A stretch of 64,000 nucleotides of DNA, taken from NCBI GenBank assembly GCA_002498375.1, contig DAHC01000003.1, forward strand, positions 62,001 to 126,000. The letters run 5' to 3'. A program made the position numbers and the translations under genes. The DNA comes from Methanocorpusculum sp. UBA424 (GTDB taxonomy: Archaea > Halobacteriota > Methanomicrobia > Methanomicrobiales > Methanocorpusculaceae). Below, in pieces: positions 15,942-24,401 of this stretch. Under the pieces are notes generated by a model. The model saw only the letters and a list, made by a program, of their open reading frames with translations, ran no database searches and was not told the origin of the DNA. How positions within the stretch are numbered: position 1 is the first letter of the stretch; every line of letters starts with the position of its first letter.

Positions 15942-17345
15942 ATGGATAATCCCCGATACATTCCAAACGCTGAGGAGATAAAACGCCTCAGCGCTTTTTT
16001 AAAGATACGCAACATTCCCGAACTCGAAAAACAGACGATCCAGTACATCGAAAAGGTCACCGGCAAATCCTGGAAGGATGAGACGGTCCTGGAAAAGATC
16101 CGAAACGCCATTCTTGCCCAGAAGGAGTCATACTGGAAAGAGGGCGTCAAAAAAAGCGTCTCTTACAAAGGAGCATACAGCGTTCTCGGCTATATGGCAT
16201 ACCAGATGCCCGGATATGTCATGGAGTTCTCCGAGTTTTTTGCCGGACTCGTTACCTCGGGACTGATTCGAAAACATGTGAAGGTCCTGGATATCGGATC
16301 CGGACCCGGGACCGTTTCGATCGGGATCGGCCGTGTCCTTTCCTGTCTGGATGATATGACTGCCGAGATCACGTCCCTTGAGCAGTATGAGACCCATATC
16401 GAAGCATATCAGGCGATCGTGCCCGAATTCCTGAAGAACGCCGGGGGAAAAGTCACTGCAAACAAACCGCTTGCCCTGGATATCACCAAAGAGATCCCCG
16501 AAGGCGAGTTCGATCTGATCGTCTGTTCGAACGTGATCAACGAACTGAGCGGTCTCGATTCCGAGAAAAAAGCAGAGCTTGTGATGGCGCTTTCGAAGCA
16601 TCTCGTTTCCGACGGGAATCTGGCGATCCTTGAACCAGCTGATCTGGCGAATGCAACTATGCTTCGCGATCTCTCGCGGGATGTGAAAAAACGGGGTCTT
16701 ACTATCTACGCTCCCTGTAACGATCTTCGGGGCGTGTACTGCACCGTTTCTCCCTGCTGGTCATTCCGTTCGTATGCCGACATCAAGCCGACAGAGCTGA
16801 TGTTTGCACTCGGCGGGGCAGAAGAAAAATTCAGGTTCGTAAACACGGATGTGAAGTTTTCGTATACGATCCTTCGAACCGACGGGCACAGAAAATGCGG
16901 ATACAAAATCCCGGCGGAGGCGAAGCGGGCGAGACTTTCCCAGCTGAAGAAGCATCTGGAAAAACGGATCCACATCACCGTTTCCGTGATGTCGGCCGAC
17001 ATCGGCGATGCGAAAAATTATCTGTTCCTTGTCTGCGACGGGACGGGCACAACCCCGACATATGTGGCCCTGCCGGCTTTCCACCGGACGCCGGAGCATG
17101 AAGCCCTGCTTACGGCTTCCTACGGATCGGTCGTCGCGATCGATTCGGTGCTTGTCCGATTCAATAAGCAGCAGAATGCCTATAATCTGCTGATGGGCCG
17201 GGAAAGTTATACGAGAATGATCGCAGGAACTCCGACGGGAAACAAAGCGCCGGATAAGATCGCATTACTGAAGGAAAAATACGGCAGAAAACCTTCGCCG
17301 AACTACCGCGGGAAGAAGACGGGAAAGCCTGCGAATAAGAGATAG
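15942..17345 (+). CDS. Rsm22/METTL17-like ribosomal small subunit protein, methyltransferase fold
   Basis: The 467-residue protein belongs to the Rsm22 family, whose mitochondrial member METTL17 binds the assembling small ribosomal subunit. It shows SYKGAYSVLGYMAYQMP (about 74-90), the SAM-binding loop LDIGSGPGT (116-124) and acid residues in the following strands. Cys259, Cys267, Cys272 and Cys319 form a group like the Fe-S cluster ligands described in METTL17-type proteins. The C-terminal part (about 330-420) looks like an RNA-binding beta domain, and the tail is basic (KPSPNYRGKKTGKPANKR). It is in one operon with sepF and the ZPR1-like gene. Confidence 0.85.
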   Translation: MDNPRYIPNAEEIKRLSAFLKIRNIPELEKQTIQYIEKVTGKSWKDETVLEKIRNAILAQKESYWKEGVKKSVSYKGAYSVLGYMAYQMPGYVMEFSEFFAGLVTSGLIRKHVKVLDIGSGPGTVSIGIGRVLSCLDDMTAEITSLEQYETHIEAYQAIVPEFLKNAGGKVTANKPLALDITKEIPEGEFDLIVCSNVINELSGLDSEKKAELVMALSKHLVSDGNLAILEPADLANATMLRDLSRDVKKRGLTIYAPCNDLRGVYCTVSPCWSFRSYADIKPTELMFALGGAEEKFRFVNTDVKFSYTILRTDGHRKCGYKIPAEAKRARLSQLKKHLEKRIHITVSVMSADIGDAKNYLFLVCDGTGTTPTYVALPAFHRTPEHEALLTASYGSVVAIDSVLVRFNKQQNAYNLLMGRESYTRMIAGTPTGNKAPDKIALLKEKYGRKPSPNYRGKKTGKPANKR

Positions 17346-17429
17346 AGTTTTTTTTCTCCCGGATATTTTCCTTTTTTTCTCTGGTTCTGTCGGATAGATT
17401 TATCCGAGCTGACTGCAAAGGATGGTTAT

Positions 17430-18053
17430 ATGAAAAAAATCGCAGTCGTCGGGATGATCCTTCTCGCATGTGTCTTTGCAGCTGGGTGTCTGATCCCGGG
17501 AACAACGCCTGATCCGATTGTGGGATCGTGGGAGGTGGATGATCCGATGCAGTTCAATGATCTGATATTCACGTTTATTTTCCATGAGGACGGGACCGGA
17601 GAGGTCGTAGAGATAGATGCAGATTCTCCAGAAACGGTATGGAATTACAATCTTTCCTGGAAACCGACCGGTAAGGGAACTTATGAGGCAATAGTTCTGT
17701 ATGATCTGGTTATGTCAGAGGATGAGAAGATCATTACCATCCCGGATGAGGAGCCGGGCATCCGATTCCTCGGAGACGGTTTTATCGGTGTCTGGACGAT
17801 GGAAACCCCGGAGGAGTTCGACGGTGTATTGTATGAGGAGAGGTTAGTATTTTATGAGAATAGGTCCGGGGTGTTTTCCTGGTATTATCTGAATAACAGC
17901 ACGCTGAAATCCAGTTATCCGCTTGTGTGGTCGGTAGAAAACGGCGTTTACCAGTATTCGTATCCGGATGATCTTTCAACGCTGACGATTGGGGATGACG
18001 GGGTTCTTACGGAGAAATGGGGTGACGGGATCTATACCTATACTCGGGTATAG
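17430..18053 (+). CDS. Lipoprotein with lipocalin-like domain
   Basis: The N-terminus MKKIAVVGMILLACVFAAGC has a charged start, a hydrophobic core and a lipobox ending in Cys20, so the mature protein is probably lipid-anchored outside the cell. The 190-residue remainder starts with IVGSWEVDD and contains a second GVWTMETPEE element, each opening a set of beta strands that resembles small lipocalin-like domains. GGATGG precedes the ATG. It stands alone after the Rsm22-like gene. No function can be given. Confidence 0.8.
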   Translation: MKKIAVVGMILLACVFAAGCLIPGTTPDPIVGSWEVDDPMQFNDLIFTFIFHEDGTGEVVEIDADSPETVWNYNLSWKPTGKGTYEAIVLYDLVMSEDEKIITIPDEEPGIRFLGDGFIGVWTMETPEEFDGVLYEERLVFYENRSGVFSWYYLNNSTLKSSYPLVWSVENGVYQYSYPDDLSTLTIGDDGVLTEKWGDGIYTYTRV

Positions 18054-18066
18054 GAACCACTTTTTT
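18037..18066 (+). terminator. Hairpin and T-run terminator of the lipoprotein gene
   Basis: CCTATAC (18037-18043) and GTATAGG (18048-18054) form a perfect 7-bp stem around TCGG. It overlaps the stop codon and is followed after six bases by six T residues (18061-18066). Confidence 0.65.
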
Positions 18067-18173
18067 ACTAGGAGTTACACGGTGCGATCTTAACCGGAAA
18101 AAACCGAAGTTCAGATGAAATGTACTTCGATTTCGTGTACGGGATTCGTTTTGACACAAAAGAAAAAAACAAC

Positions 18174-18482
18174 CGCGAATCGCACATCGGAGATTTGCTC
18201 TCCGACTCGCTTCGCTCACTTGAATCGGCGCGAACCGCAAATCAGAGATTCGCTCGCAAGTCTATCGACTTGGTCGCAAGGCAAAGCCTTGCTCCGCTGA
18301 GGCCGCCCCTACAGGTCAGCCCGTTCACAAATCATAGATTTGTTCAGCTAAGGTTGCCCGCTTCGCGTTCAACCCGCCCCACTCGCAAACCTTCGGTTTG
18401 CTCAGCTAAGGGCGAGCCTGTTCACAAACCTTCGGTTTGCTCTCCGACTCGGGTCTATGACCCTCGCTTGTCGGCTCACCCC
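18174..18482. repeat. Cluster of short hairpins; dispersed repeat, copy B
   Basis: In about 310 bp at least seven short perfect or near-perfect hairpins occur: CAAGTC-TATC-GACTTG, GCAAGGC-AAA-GCCTTGC, CAAATC-ATA-GATTTG, GCAAACC-TTC-GGTTTGC, CAAACC-TTC-GGTTTG and GGGTC-TAT-GACCC among them. They alternate with linkers such as CTCAGCTAAGG and CTCTCCGACTCG. The part 18274-18323 is the inverted counterpart of 10696-10745. No coding frame with a recognisable product is present. The 442-bp gap between the convergent lipoprotein gene and purM consists mainly of this element. Confidence 0.8.
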
Positions 18483-18495
18483 GCAAAGAAAAAAA

Positions 18496-19491
18496 TTAGT
18501 TGACTTCCACGCCTTTCAGCGTGACTTTGTGTTCTTCGATCACACGGCCGACGACTTTTGATCCTTTGACCATGGAAAGTACGGTCTCCACGCTCTCTTT
18601 TGGCACGATGAACGCAAAGCCCATACCCATATTGAACGTCCGGTAAAGTTCGTTCGTCTCGAGAGCACCCTTCTCGGCGATCCATGCTAAAATCTCCGGG
18701 ACTTCAAGCGGGTCTTCGATCGCAAAACCGTAGCTGGAAATTCTCAGGAAGTTCAAAAGGCCCCCGCCGGTCACGTGACACATTCCATGAACGACGGCTT
18801 TGCTGCAGACATCAAGGACCTCCGAGTAGATTCTTGTCGGAACAAGCAGAGCCTCGCCGACGGTTCTGCCGGAGGGAAGGACCGTTGCATACCCGCCGTT
18901 TTCTTCGGCGACTTTTCGTGCCAGCGTATAGCCGTTCGAGTGGACGCCGGTGCTTGCCACACCGATGATGATATCTCCCGGAGCGACTTTTTCGCCCGTG
19001 ACGACCTTATCCTTTTCCTGAACGCCAAGACAGGTCCCTGCAAGATCGAGTCCGTTGATCATTCCCTTCAGCGTCGCCGTCTCGCCGCCGACGATGTTAA
19101 GGTTGGAAAGGCGTGCTCCTTCGTTGAGGCCTACGCCGATTTGGATCATCTGCTCGGTGTCGATGCCTTCCGTTGCGATGTAATCGACGAATGCGATCGG
19201 CTCGATGTTCATCACATACATGTCGTTCACGTTCATCGCCATACAGTCGATACCGACCGTGGTCCAGTCCTGCAGATCGTCGGCGATCCGCATCTTGGTC
19301 CCGACGCCGTCAGTACACAGCGAAAGAACTTTGCTGCCGAAATCGATCATCCCGGCAAAGTGGCCGACATCGCCGACCATGCCGTGTTCTCCGGTACGTT
19401 TGTAGCTTAACTGACGGATCAGGGCTTTCACCCCGTCGGCCTCAAGGTTGATATCCACCCCGGCCTCCTTGTACGAATATTTTTTTGTCAT
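18496..19491 (-). CDS. purM: Phosphoribosylformylglycinamidine cyclo-ligase (AIR synthetase)
   Basis: PurM closes the imidazole ring of purines, making AIR from FGAM with ATP. The 331-residue protein starts with YSYKEAGVDIN and shows LCTDGVGTKMRIA, GIDCMAMNVNDM, GGETATLKGMI and VTGGGLLNFLRI, which are all family motifs. Its start overlaps the stop of the aspartokinase gene by 4 bp (ATGA), so they are coupled. The hairpin repeat cluster lies directly behind its stop. Confidence 0.96.
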   Translation of the reverse strand: MTKKYSYKEAGVDINLEADGVKALIRQLSYKRTGEHGMVGDVGHFAGMIDFGSKVLSLCTDGVGTKMRIADDLQDWTTVGIDCMAMNVNDMYVMNIEPIAFVDYIATEGIDTEQMIQIGVGLNEGARLSNLNIVGGETATLKGMINGLDLAGTCLGVQEKDKVVTGEKVAPGDIIIGVASTGVHSNGYTLARKVAEENGGYATVLPSGRTVGEALLVPTRIYSEVLDVCSKAVVHGMCHVTGGGLLNFLRISSYGFAIEDPLEVPEILAWIAEKGALETNELYRTFNMGMGFAFIVPKESVETVLSMVKGSKVVGRVIEEHKVTLKGVEVN

Positions 19492-20879
19492 GCTTCCTCC
19501 TTGTCGAGATCATACTCCTCGTGGATCGCTCTTACGGCACGAACGCCGTCTTCTTCTTTGACCACGAATGAAACGTTCACTTCAGACCCCTGCGAGATCA
19601 TCATCACATTGATCTTTGCAAGACCAAGCCCGTGGAAAATCCGGTAAAGGGTGCCCGGCGTGCCCGCCATTCCAGCACCAACGACCGAAACCACATTCAC
19701 GTCTTTGGCAAACGTGTACTCGCGGATCAGACCTTGTTCTTTGATCCTGATCAGGGCTTTGTTTGCAGCACTCACCTGTTCTTCGGTGATGATCAGTGAG
19801 ATGTTCATCTCGGACGAACCCTGACTGATGAGCATAACGTTCACGCCGGCCTGAGCGAGCGAGGCAAAGATCTCGCCGGCCACGCCCGGTTTGCCGGTGG
19901 CAAATCCGCTGATGCTGATCATGCAGCTGTTTTTGATCAGGGAAACGGCCTTGACGATGCGTTTGTCGGCATGGCTTTCTTTGATGACGAAGGTTCCAGG
20001 ATGTGTCGGATTAAAGGTGTTCTTAACGTAGACCGGGATGTTCTTCTCCATTGCCGGGAGAAGAGCACGCGGATGAATGACCTTTGCGCCAAAGTAGGAC
20101 ATCTCCATCATTTCCAGGAAGGAAAGCGAATCGATAACGCGTGCTTCGGGGATCATTCTGGGGTCCGTGGTCATAACGCCGTCCACATCGGTCCAGATGA
20201 TGATCTCATCGGCATCGATGCCGGCGCCGATGATCGCTCCGGAATAATCGGAACCGCTCCGGCCAAGTGTCGTTACGGCTCCTTCGCCGGAACAACCGGT
20301 GAATCCCTGAATAACCGGGACCTGAGCACCAAGTTTTGCTCCGATACGTTCCATGATCCTTGGATAGCTTTCGGGAAGAGCAGTGGCTCCGCCGTGAACA
20401 CCGTCGGTGAGAATCCCGGCATCACAGCCGCTGATCTGAAACGACGGGATCCCGGCCTGGCGAAGCGCAGCCGAGACGATCGGGGCAGAGAGTTTTTCAC
20501 CAAAGGAGATGATGTAGTCCCGGGACCGCGGCGTGAGCTCACGAAGATTATTGACGGCGATGAGGATATTTCTGAGCCGATCGAGTCGTATGTTTATGTG
20601 AGCGGTTACTTCATCGATATAATCCGGTGCGACAATCCGAAGTGCCGTTAAGTGCCGGTCCCTGAGATTGTCAATAAAAGTATCCAGATTCTTCTTGTCA
20701 GTACAGCTGACAATCCCTTCAGCTTCCGTGATTATCTGGTCGGTAACCTTCGTCATTGCCGAAACGACGACTGCGATTTCATTACCTTCCTCACGGGATT
20801 TTTTGATGAGATCAACGACTTTCGCGATACAGTCTGCATCGCCAACCGAAGTTCCACCGAATTTCATTACGAGCCGCAT
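19488..20879 (-). CDS. ask: Aspartate kinase
   Basis: Aspartate kinase phosphorylates aspartate, the first step to lysine, threonine and methionine. The 463-residue protein begins with MKFGGTSVGD after three residues, contains SFGEKLSAPIV and TTLGRSGSDYSGAIIGAGI of the amino-acid kinase fold, and ends with two ACT domains (about 320-463) that normally bind allosteric amino acids. AAGGTG lies 11 nt before the ATG at 20879; an ATG at 20870 is an alternative start. It is coupled to purM by a 4-bp overlap. Confidence 0.95.
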   Translation of the reverse strand: MRLVMKFGGTSVGDADCIAKVVDLIKKSREEGNEIAVVVSAMTKVTDQIITEAEGIVSCTDKKNLDTFIDNLRDRHLTALRIVAPDYIDEVTAHINIRLDRLRNILIAVNNLRELTPRSRDYIISFGEKLSAPIVSAALRQAGIPSFQISGCDAGILTDGVHGGATALPESYPRIMERIGAKLGAQVPVIQGFTGCSGEGAVTTLGRSGSDYSGAIIGAGIDADEIIIWTDVDGVMTTDPRMIPEARVIDSLSFLEMMEMSYFGAKVIHPRALLPAMEKNIPVYVKNTFNPTHPGTFVIKESHADKRIVKAVSLIKNSCMISISGFATGKPGVAGEIFASLAQAGVNVMLISQGSSEMNISLIITEEQVSAANKALIRIKEQGLIREYTFAKDVNVVSVVGAGMAGTPGTLYRIFHGLGLAKINVMMISQGSEVNVSFVVKEEDGVRAVRAIHEEYDLDKEEA

Positions 20880-20987
20880 CTTATTGGTAACACCTTTGGG
20901 TAGTTGTGTAGATTATGGGATGTAGCAAGAGATATACTCTGCGGGATAGGAACAAAGGATATCAATCATTCGGACCAACACTCCTGC

Positions 20988-21272
20988 ATGAAGAAAATAC
21001 GAATCGTCGGTATAGCCCTCATCGCCCTGATCCTGCTGACTTTTTCGGCAGGCTGTACGGCACAGACGGATGAGCCATCTTCATATACCGATAAAGATGG
21101 GAATATCCTCACCGGAGATGAGACCGAGGGGTCTATCCAATTCACGGACGGATCGAAAACCGAGTGGTTCACCGATAACGATGGAAACGTCCGGTATACC
21201 GCCACAGAACCCGACGGGACCGTAATAAAATATTATACGACACCAGACGGAGAGACGATTCTCGAGGTATAA
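20988..21272 (+). CDS. Small lipoprotein
   Basis: From the ATG at 20988 the protein has 94 residues with a signal sequence and lipobox (LLTFSAGC, lipidated Cys near position 22). The mature part is short, acidic and repetitive, with SYTDKDGN, WFTDNDGN and YTTPDGE units that look like small beta-hairpin repeats. A longer frame from 20904 has no family support. It is divergent from aspartokinase and precedes tfrA by 61 bp. Function is unknown. Confidence 0.7.
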   Translation: MKKIRIVGIALIALILLTFSAGCTAQTDEPSSYTDKDGNILTGDETEGSIQFTDGSKTEWFTDNDGNVRYTATEPDGTVIKYYTTPDGETILEV

Positions 21273-21333
21273 CTTTCCTTTTCCCTCTCTTTTATCCCCT
21301 CCCTCTTCCAATAAATATAGTAAAGGATTCGAA

Positions 21334-22962
21334 ATGGGCATCGAAAACACAAAAGACTGTCATGTACTGGTCATAGGTTCAGGTGGCGCAGGGATACGTG
21401 CCGCCGTTGAGGCGGAAACGTTTGGCGAGACGATTATTGTCTCAAAAACAATCACCGGCAAAGGCGGATGTACCGTCATGGCAGAAGGCGGATTCAATGC
21501 AGTATTGAACGAAGAAGATTCTATACAGACCCATTTCGAGGATACGATGAGGGGCGGGGCATTTTTGAACGATGAATTGCTCGTGCAGACGCTCGCAAGC
21601 GAAGCCCCGAACAGGATCCGCGATCTGTTTTCCTGGGGAGCCGTCTTCGATCTGAAAGAAGACAACACGATAGCTCAGCGGCCTTTCGGCGGGCAGCGGT
21701 GTGCCAGGACCTGTTATGCCGGCGACCACACGGGTCACGAACTGGTCATGACCCTGCTTGAAAAACTCAGGGGTTCAACAGTCGAGATCGAAAATGAAGT
21801 GACGGTCCTTGACCTGCTTTCAGATGACGGAAAAGTAAACGGGGCAATAACCTGTGACCGCGAAGGAGAACTCGGAGTTATTACAGCCGATGCGGTGATT
21901 CTTGCAACCGGCGGGGCCGGTCAGGTGTATGATACGACAACCAACTCGACGGCCGGGACCGGGGACGGATACGCTCTTGGATACCGGGCCGGAGCACAGC
22001 TCATCGATATGGAACAGGTCCAGTTCCACCCGACCGGAGCAGTGACACCCTACGATTCCCGCGGAAGGCTGATCACCGAGGCAGTCAGAGGAGAAGGAGG
22101 CTTCCTGAAAAATGCACTTGGCGAACGGTTCATGACGAAATATGATCCGGCACGCATGGAACTTTCCACACGTGATGTCGTGGCACGGGCGATTGCCACC
22201 GAAGTTCTCGAAGGACGGGGCACGGAACACGGGGGTGTCTGGCTGGATGTGAGTCATCTCCCGCGTGAACATATCGAGATACGCCTTCCCATCATGCTGA
22301 ATCAGTTTCTGCAGTTTGGCGTGGATATCAGAAACGAACCGATGGAGGTCGCACCAACCGCCCACCATTTCATGGGCGGGATAAAGATCACACCGGAAGC
22401 ACAGACAACGGTGTCCCATCTCTATGCAGCCGGGGAAGTAACGGGCGGCGTTCACGGAGGGAACCGGCTTGGAGGAAACGCTCTTGCAGACACGCAGGTT
22501 TTTGGGAAAAGAGCCGGGATCGCGGCAGGCAAAACCGAACGGACGGAGAGAAGACTCGATATGGATCAGATCAGGGCAGCTGAAAACAAACTTGCATCCT
22601 ATTACGAAGGTACGGCGAAATCCGCCGATATCAGGCGGGCCATGAAGACGACGATGTGGAACAATGTCGGGATCTACCGAAACGAACTCGACCTGAAAGT
22701 TGCCGAGCGGGAGATCAAAAAACTGCAGAACACACGACTTCTGATCGCTTCGCCCCGCGAACTTTCCGATGCCGTGATCACGGAAAACATGCTGCTTGTC
22801 GCACAGCTCGTTATCGAAGGAGCTCTCCTTAGAAGAGAGTCCAGAGGGGCCCACACCCGGACCGATATAAAGCAGAGCTGGACGAACGAGACTTCGCCGT
22901 TTGGCCACACCTTCTTTGTCAAAGGCAAATCAGGGATCGAGATCCTGGAGGATAGATTATGA
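21334..22962 (+). CDS. tfrA: Thiol:fumarate reductase subunit A
   Basis: TfrA is the FAD-containing subunit of the methanogen enzyme that reduces fumarate to succinate with coenzymes M and B as electron donors. The 542-residue protein has the FAD-binding VIGSGGAGIRAAVEA, the substrate region with FHPTGA and TEAVRGEGG, AHHFMGGIK and GNRLGGNALAD, all typical of the fumarate reductase/succinate dehydrogenase flavoprotein family. AAGGAT precedes the ATG. It overlaps tfrB by 4 bp. Pairing with a TfrB that carries heterodisulfide reductase-type CCG modules distinguishes it from a classical Frd or L-aspartate oxidase. Confidence 0.92.
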   Translation: MGIENTKDCHVLVIGSGGAGIRAAVEAETFGETIIVSKTITGKGGCTVMAEGGFNAVLNEEDSIQTHFEDTMRGGAFLNDELLVQTLASEAPNRIRDLFSWGAVFDLKEDNTIAQRPFGGQRCARTCYAGDHTGHELVMTLLEKLRGSTVEIENEVTVLDLLSDDGKVNGAITCDREGELGVITADAVILATGGAGQVYDTTTNSTAGTGDGYALGYRAGAQLIDMEQVQFHPTGAVTPYDSRGRLITEAVRGEGGFLKNALGERFMTKYDPARMELSTRDVVARAIATEVLEGRGTEHGGVWLDVSHLPREHIEIRLPIMLNQFLQFGVDIRNEPMEVAPTAHHFMGGIKITPEAQTTVSHLYAAGEVTGGVHGGNRLGGNALADTQVFGKRAGIAAGKTERTERRLDMDQIRAAENKLASYYEGTAKSADIRRAMKTTMWNNVGIYRNELDLKVAEREIKKLQNTRLLIASPRELSDAVITENMLLVAQLVIEGALLRRESRGAHTRTDIKQSWTNETSPFGHTFFVKGKSGIEILEDRL

Positions 22963-24395
22963 AAGTAACCATCTCCCGTTTCGATCCGGACACCGGCGAA
23001 CCTCCCAAATTTGTTGAGTATGATGTCAGTGTCAAAAAAGCTGCACGCGTGCTCAATGTTTTGGACGCAGTTCGCGATACGATCGATCCAGGCTTTGCCT
23101 ACCGACATTGCTGCCGGGGCGGGCAGTGCGGCTCATGTGCGGTTCGCGTGAACGGAGAACCGGTCCTTGCCTGTATGCAGGAAGCACGCGAAGGAGACGT
23201 CATCGAACCCCTCGAACTGCCGAGGATCAGGGACCTCGTTACCGACATTGCCCCGGTTATGGCGCAGATCGCCTGGATGAACAGCGGATGTGACTGCACA
23301 CAGGTGACCCAGCAGGAGATCGAGGAGATTAAGCCTTTGCGTGAATGCATCGAATGCTACTCCTGCATCTCCTCCTGTCCCGCGATCTCGGTCTCGGATT
23401 ACAAAGGCCCGACGATCATGCGTCAGGAGCAGAGACTCAATCTCGACCCGCGGGACAAAGGGGACCGAATCCTTGAAGCGATCGACAAGGGACTTTTTTC
23501 CTGCACGACCTGTCATAAATGTGTCGAAGTCTGTCCTAAAGAGATCGAGACGCCAAGAAAAGCTATCGAAAAACTCCGGGCCGAAGCGGCGAAAAGAGGA
23601 CTGTCCCTGCCGGCGCATAAAGCTCTCGCGGCTCTTATCGAAAAGACCGGCCGCTCGGTCGAGCGAAAGGAGCCGACATTTCTTGAAAGAGTGGCAGACG
23701 TTATCGAACCTGAAGGCGAAGTTCGTGCCACGGTCGGATTTTTCGTCGGATGCATGTTCAACGGAAGAGTCATCCAGCCGGCACTGGATGCGATGGAGGT
23801 TCTCAGGAAAAACGGGATAAGGGTCATCGTTCCAAAGGACCAGATCTGCTGCGGATCGCCGCTGATCAGAACCGGCCTCTCGGGGTTCCTGCCGGAACTG
23901 CAGAAGCGAAACATCGATGCGTTTGTCAAAGCGGGAGTTGACACCGTCTTAACCATCTGTGCAGGATGCGGATCTACGCTGAAAAACGATTACGACACCC
24001 CGTTTCGAGTGGTGGATATTACCGAATACCTGTGCGAACTGGGATTCAAGATCCCGGAAAAAGTCGAGGGGACCTACACGTATCACGACCCATGCCACTT
24101 GCTCAGAGGACAAGGGATCTCGGAACAACCCCGGATCCTTTTGGACTCGGTCGCGGAAAAATTCGTGGAGATGCCTGCGAGATGCTGCGGAGCAGGCGGC
24201 GGCGTCAAGTCGGGTCTGCCGGAGCAGGCGGCAGCGATTGGAGCCATTCGTGCCGAGATGGTAAAAGAGACCGGAGCCGATTACATCGTGACGGTCTGCC
24301 CATTCTGCGAGTTTCATCTGCATCAGGTGACCGGACTGCCGGTAAAGAATATCGCGACCCTGATGCTGGAAGGCTACCGCAAACAGGAAAAATAA
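22959..24395 (+). CDS. tfrB: Thiol:fumarate reductase subunit B
   Basis: TfrB links thiol oxidation (CoM-SH plus CoB-SH) to fumarate reduction. In its 478 residues I see a [2Fe-2S] ferredoxin-like domain (Cys52, Cys57, Cys60, Cys72), two [4Fe-4S] motifs (ECIECYSCISSCP and SCTTCHKCVEVCP), then two CCG domains (CCGSPLIRTG and RCCGAGGGVKSG) of the HdrB type, which hold the active-site cluster for thiol chemistry. The N-terminal half matches FrdB and the C-terminal half matches HdrB. It is co-translated with tfrA. Its stop is only 6 bp from the stop of convergent pycA. Confidence 0.94.
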   Translation: MKVTISRFDPDTGEPPKFVEYDVSVKKAARVLNVLDAVRDTIDPGFAYRHCCRGGQCGSCAVRVNGEPVLACMQEAREGDVIEPLELPRIRDLVTDIAPVMAQIAWMNSGCDCTQVTQQEIEEIKPLRECIECYSCISSCPAISVSDYKGPTIMRQEQRLNLDPRDKGDRILEAIDKGLFSCTTCHKCVEVCPKEIETPRKAIEKLRAEAAKRGLSLPAHKALAALIEKTGRSVERKEPTFLERVADVIEPEGEVRATVGFFVGCMFNGRVIQPALDAMEVLRKNGIRVIVPKDQICCGSPLIRTGLSGFLPELQKRNIDAFVKAGVDTVLTICAGCGSTLKNDYDTPFRVVDITEYLCELGFKIPEKVEGTYTYHDPCHLLRGQGISEQPRILLDSVAEKFVEMPARCCGAGGGVKSGLPEQAAAIGAIRAEMVKETGADYIVTVCPFCEFHLHQVTGLPVKNIATLMLEGYRKQEK

Positions 24396-24401
24396 AAAAA
24401 A

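Noticed and set aside
18174..18482. Hairpin cluster as a CRISPR array
   Set aside because: Repeat units differ in sequence and length, linkers are themselves repeated, and no cas genes are near.
24396..24401. Missing terminator between convergent tfrB and pycA
   Set aside because: The stops are only 6 bp apart; T/A runs on both sides are enough for archaeal termination, so nothing unusual is needed.
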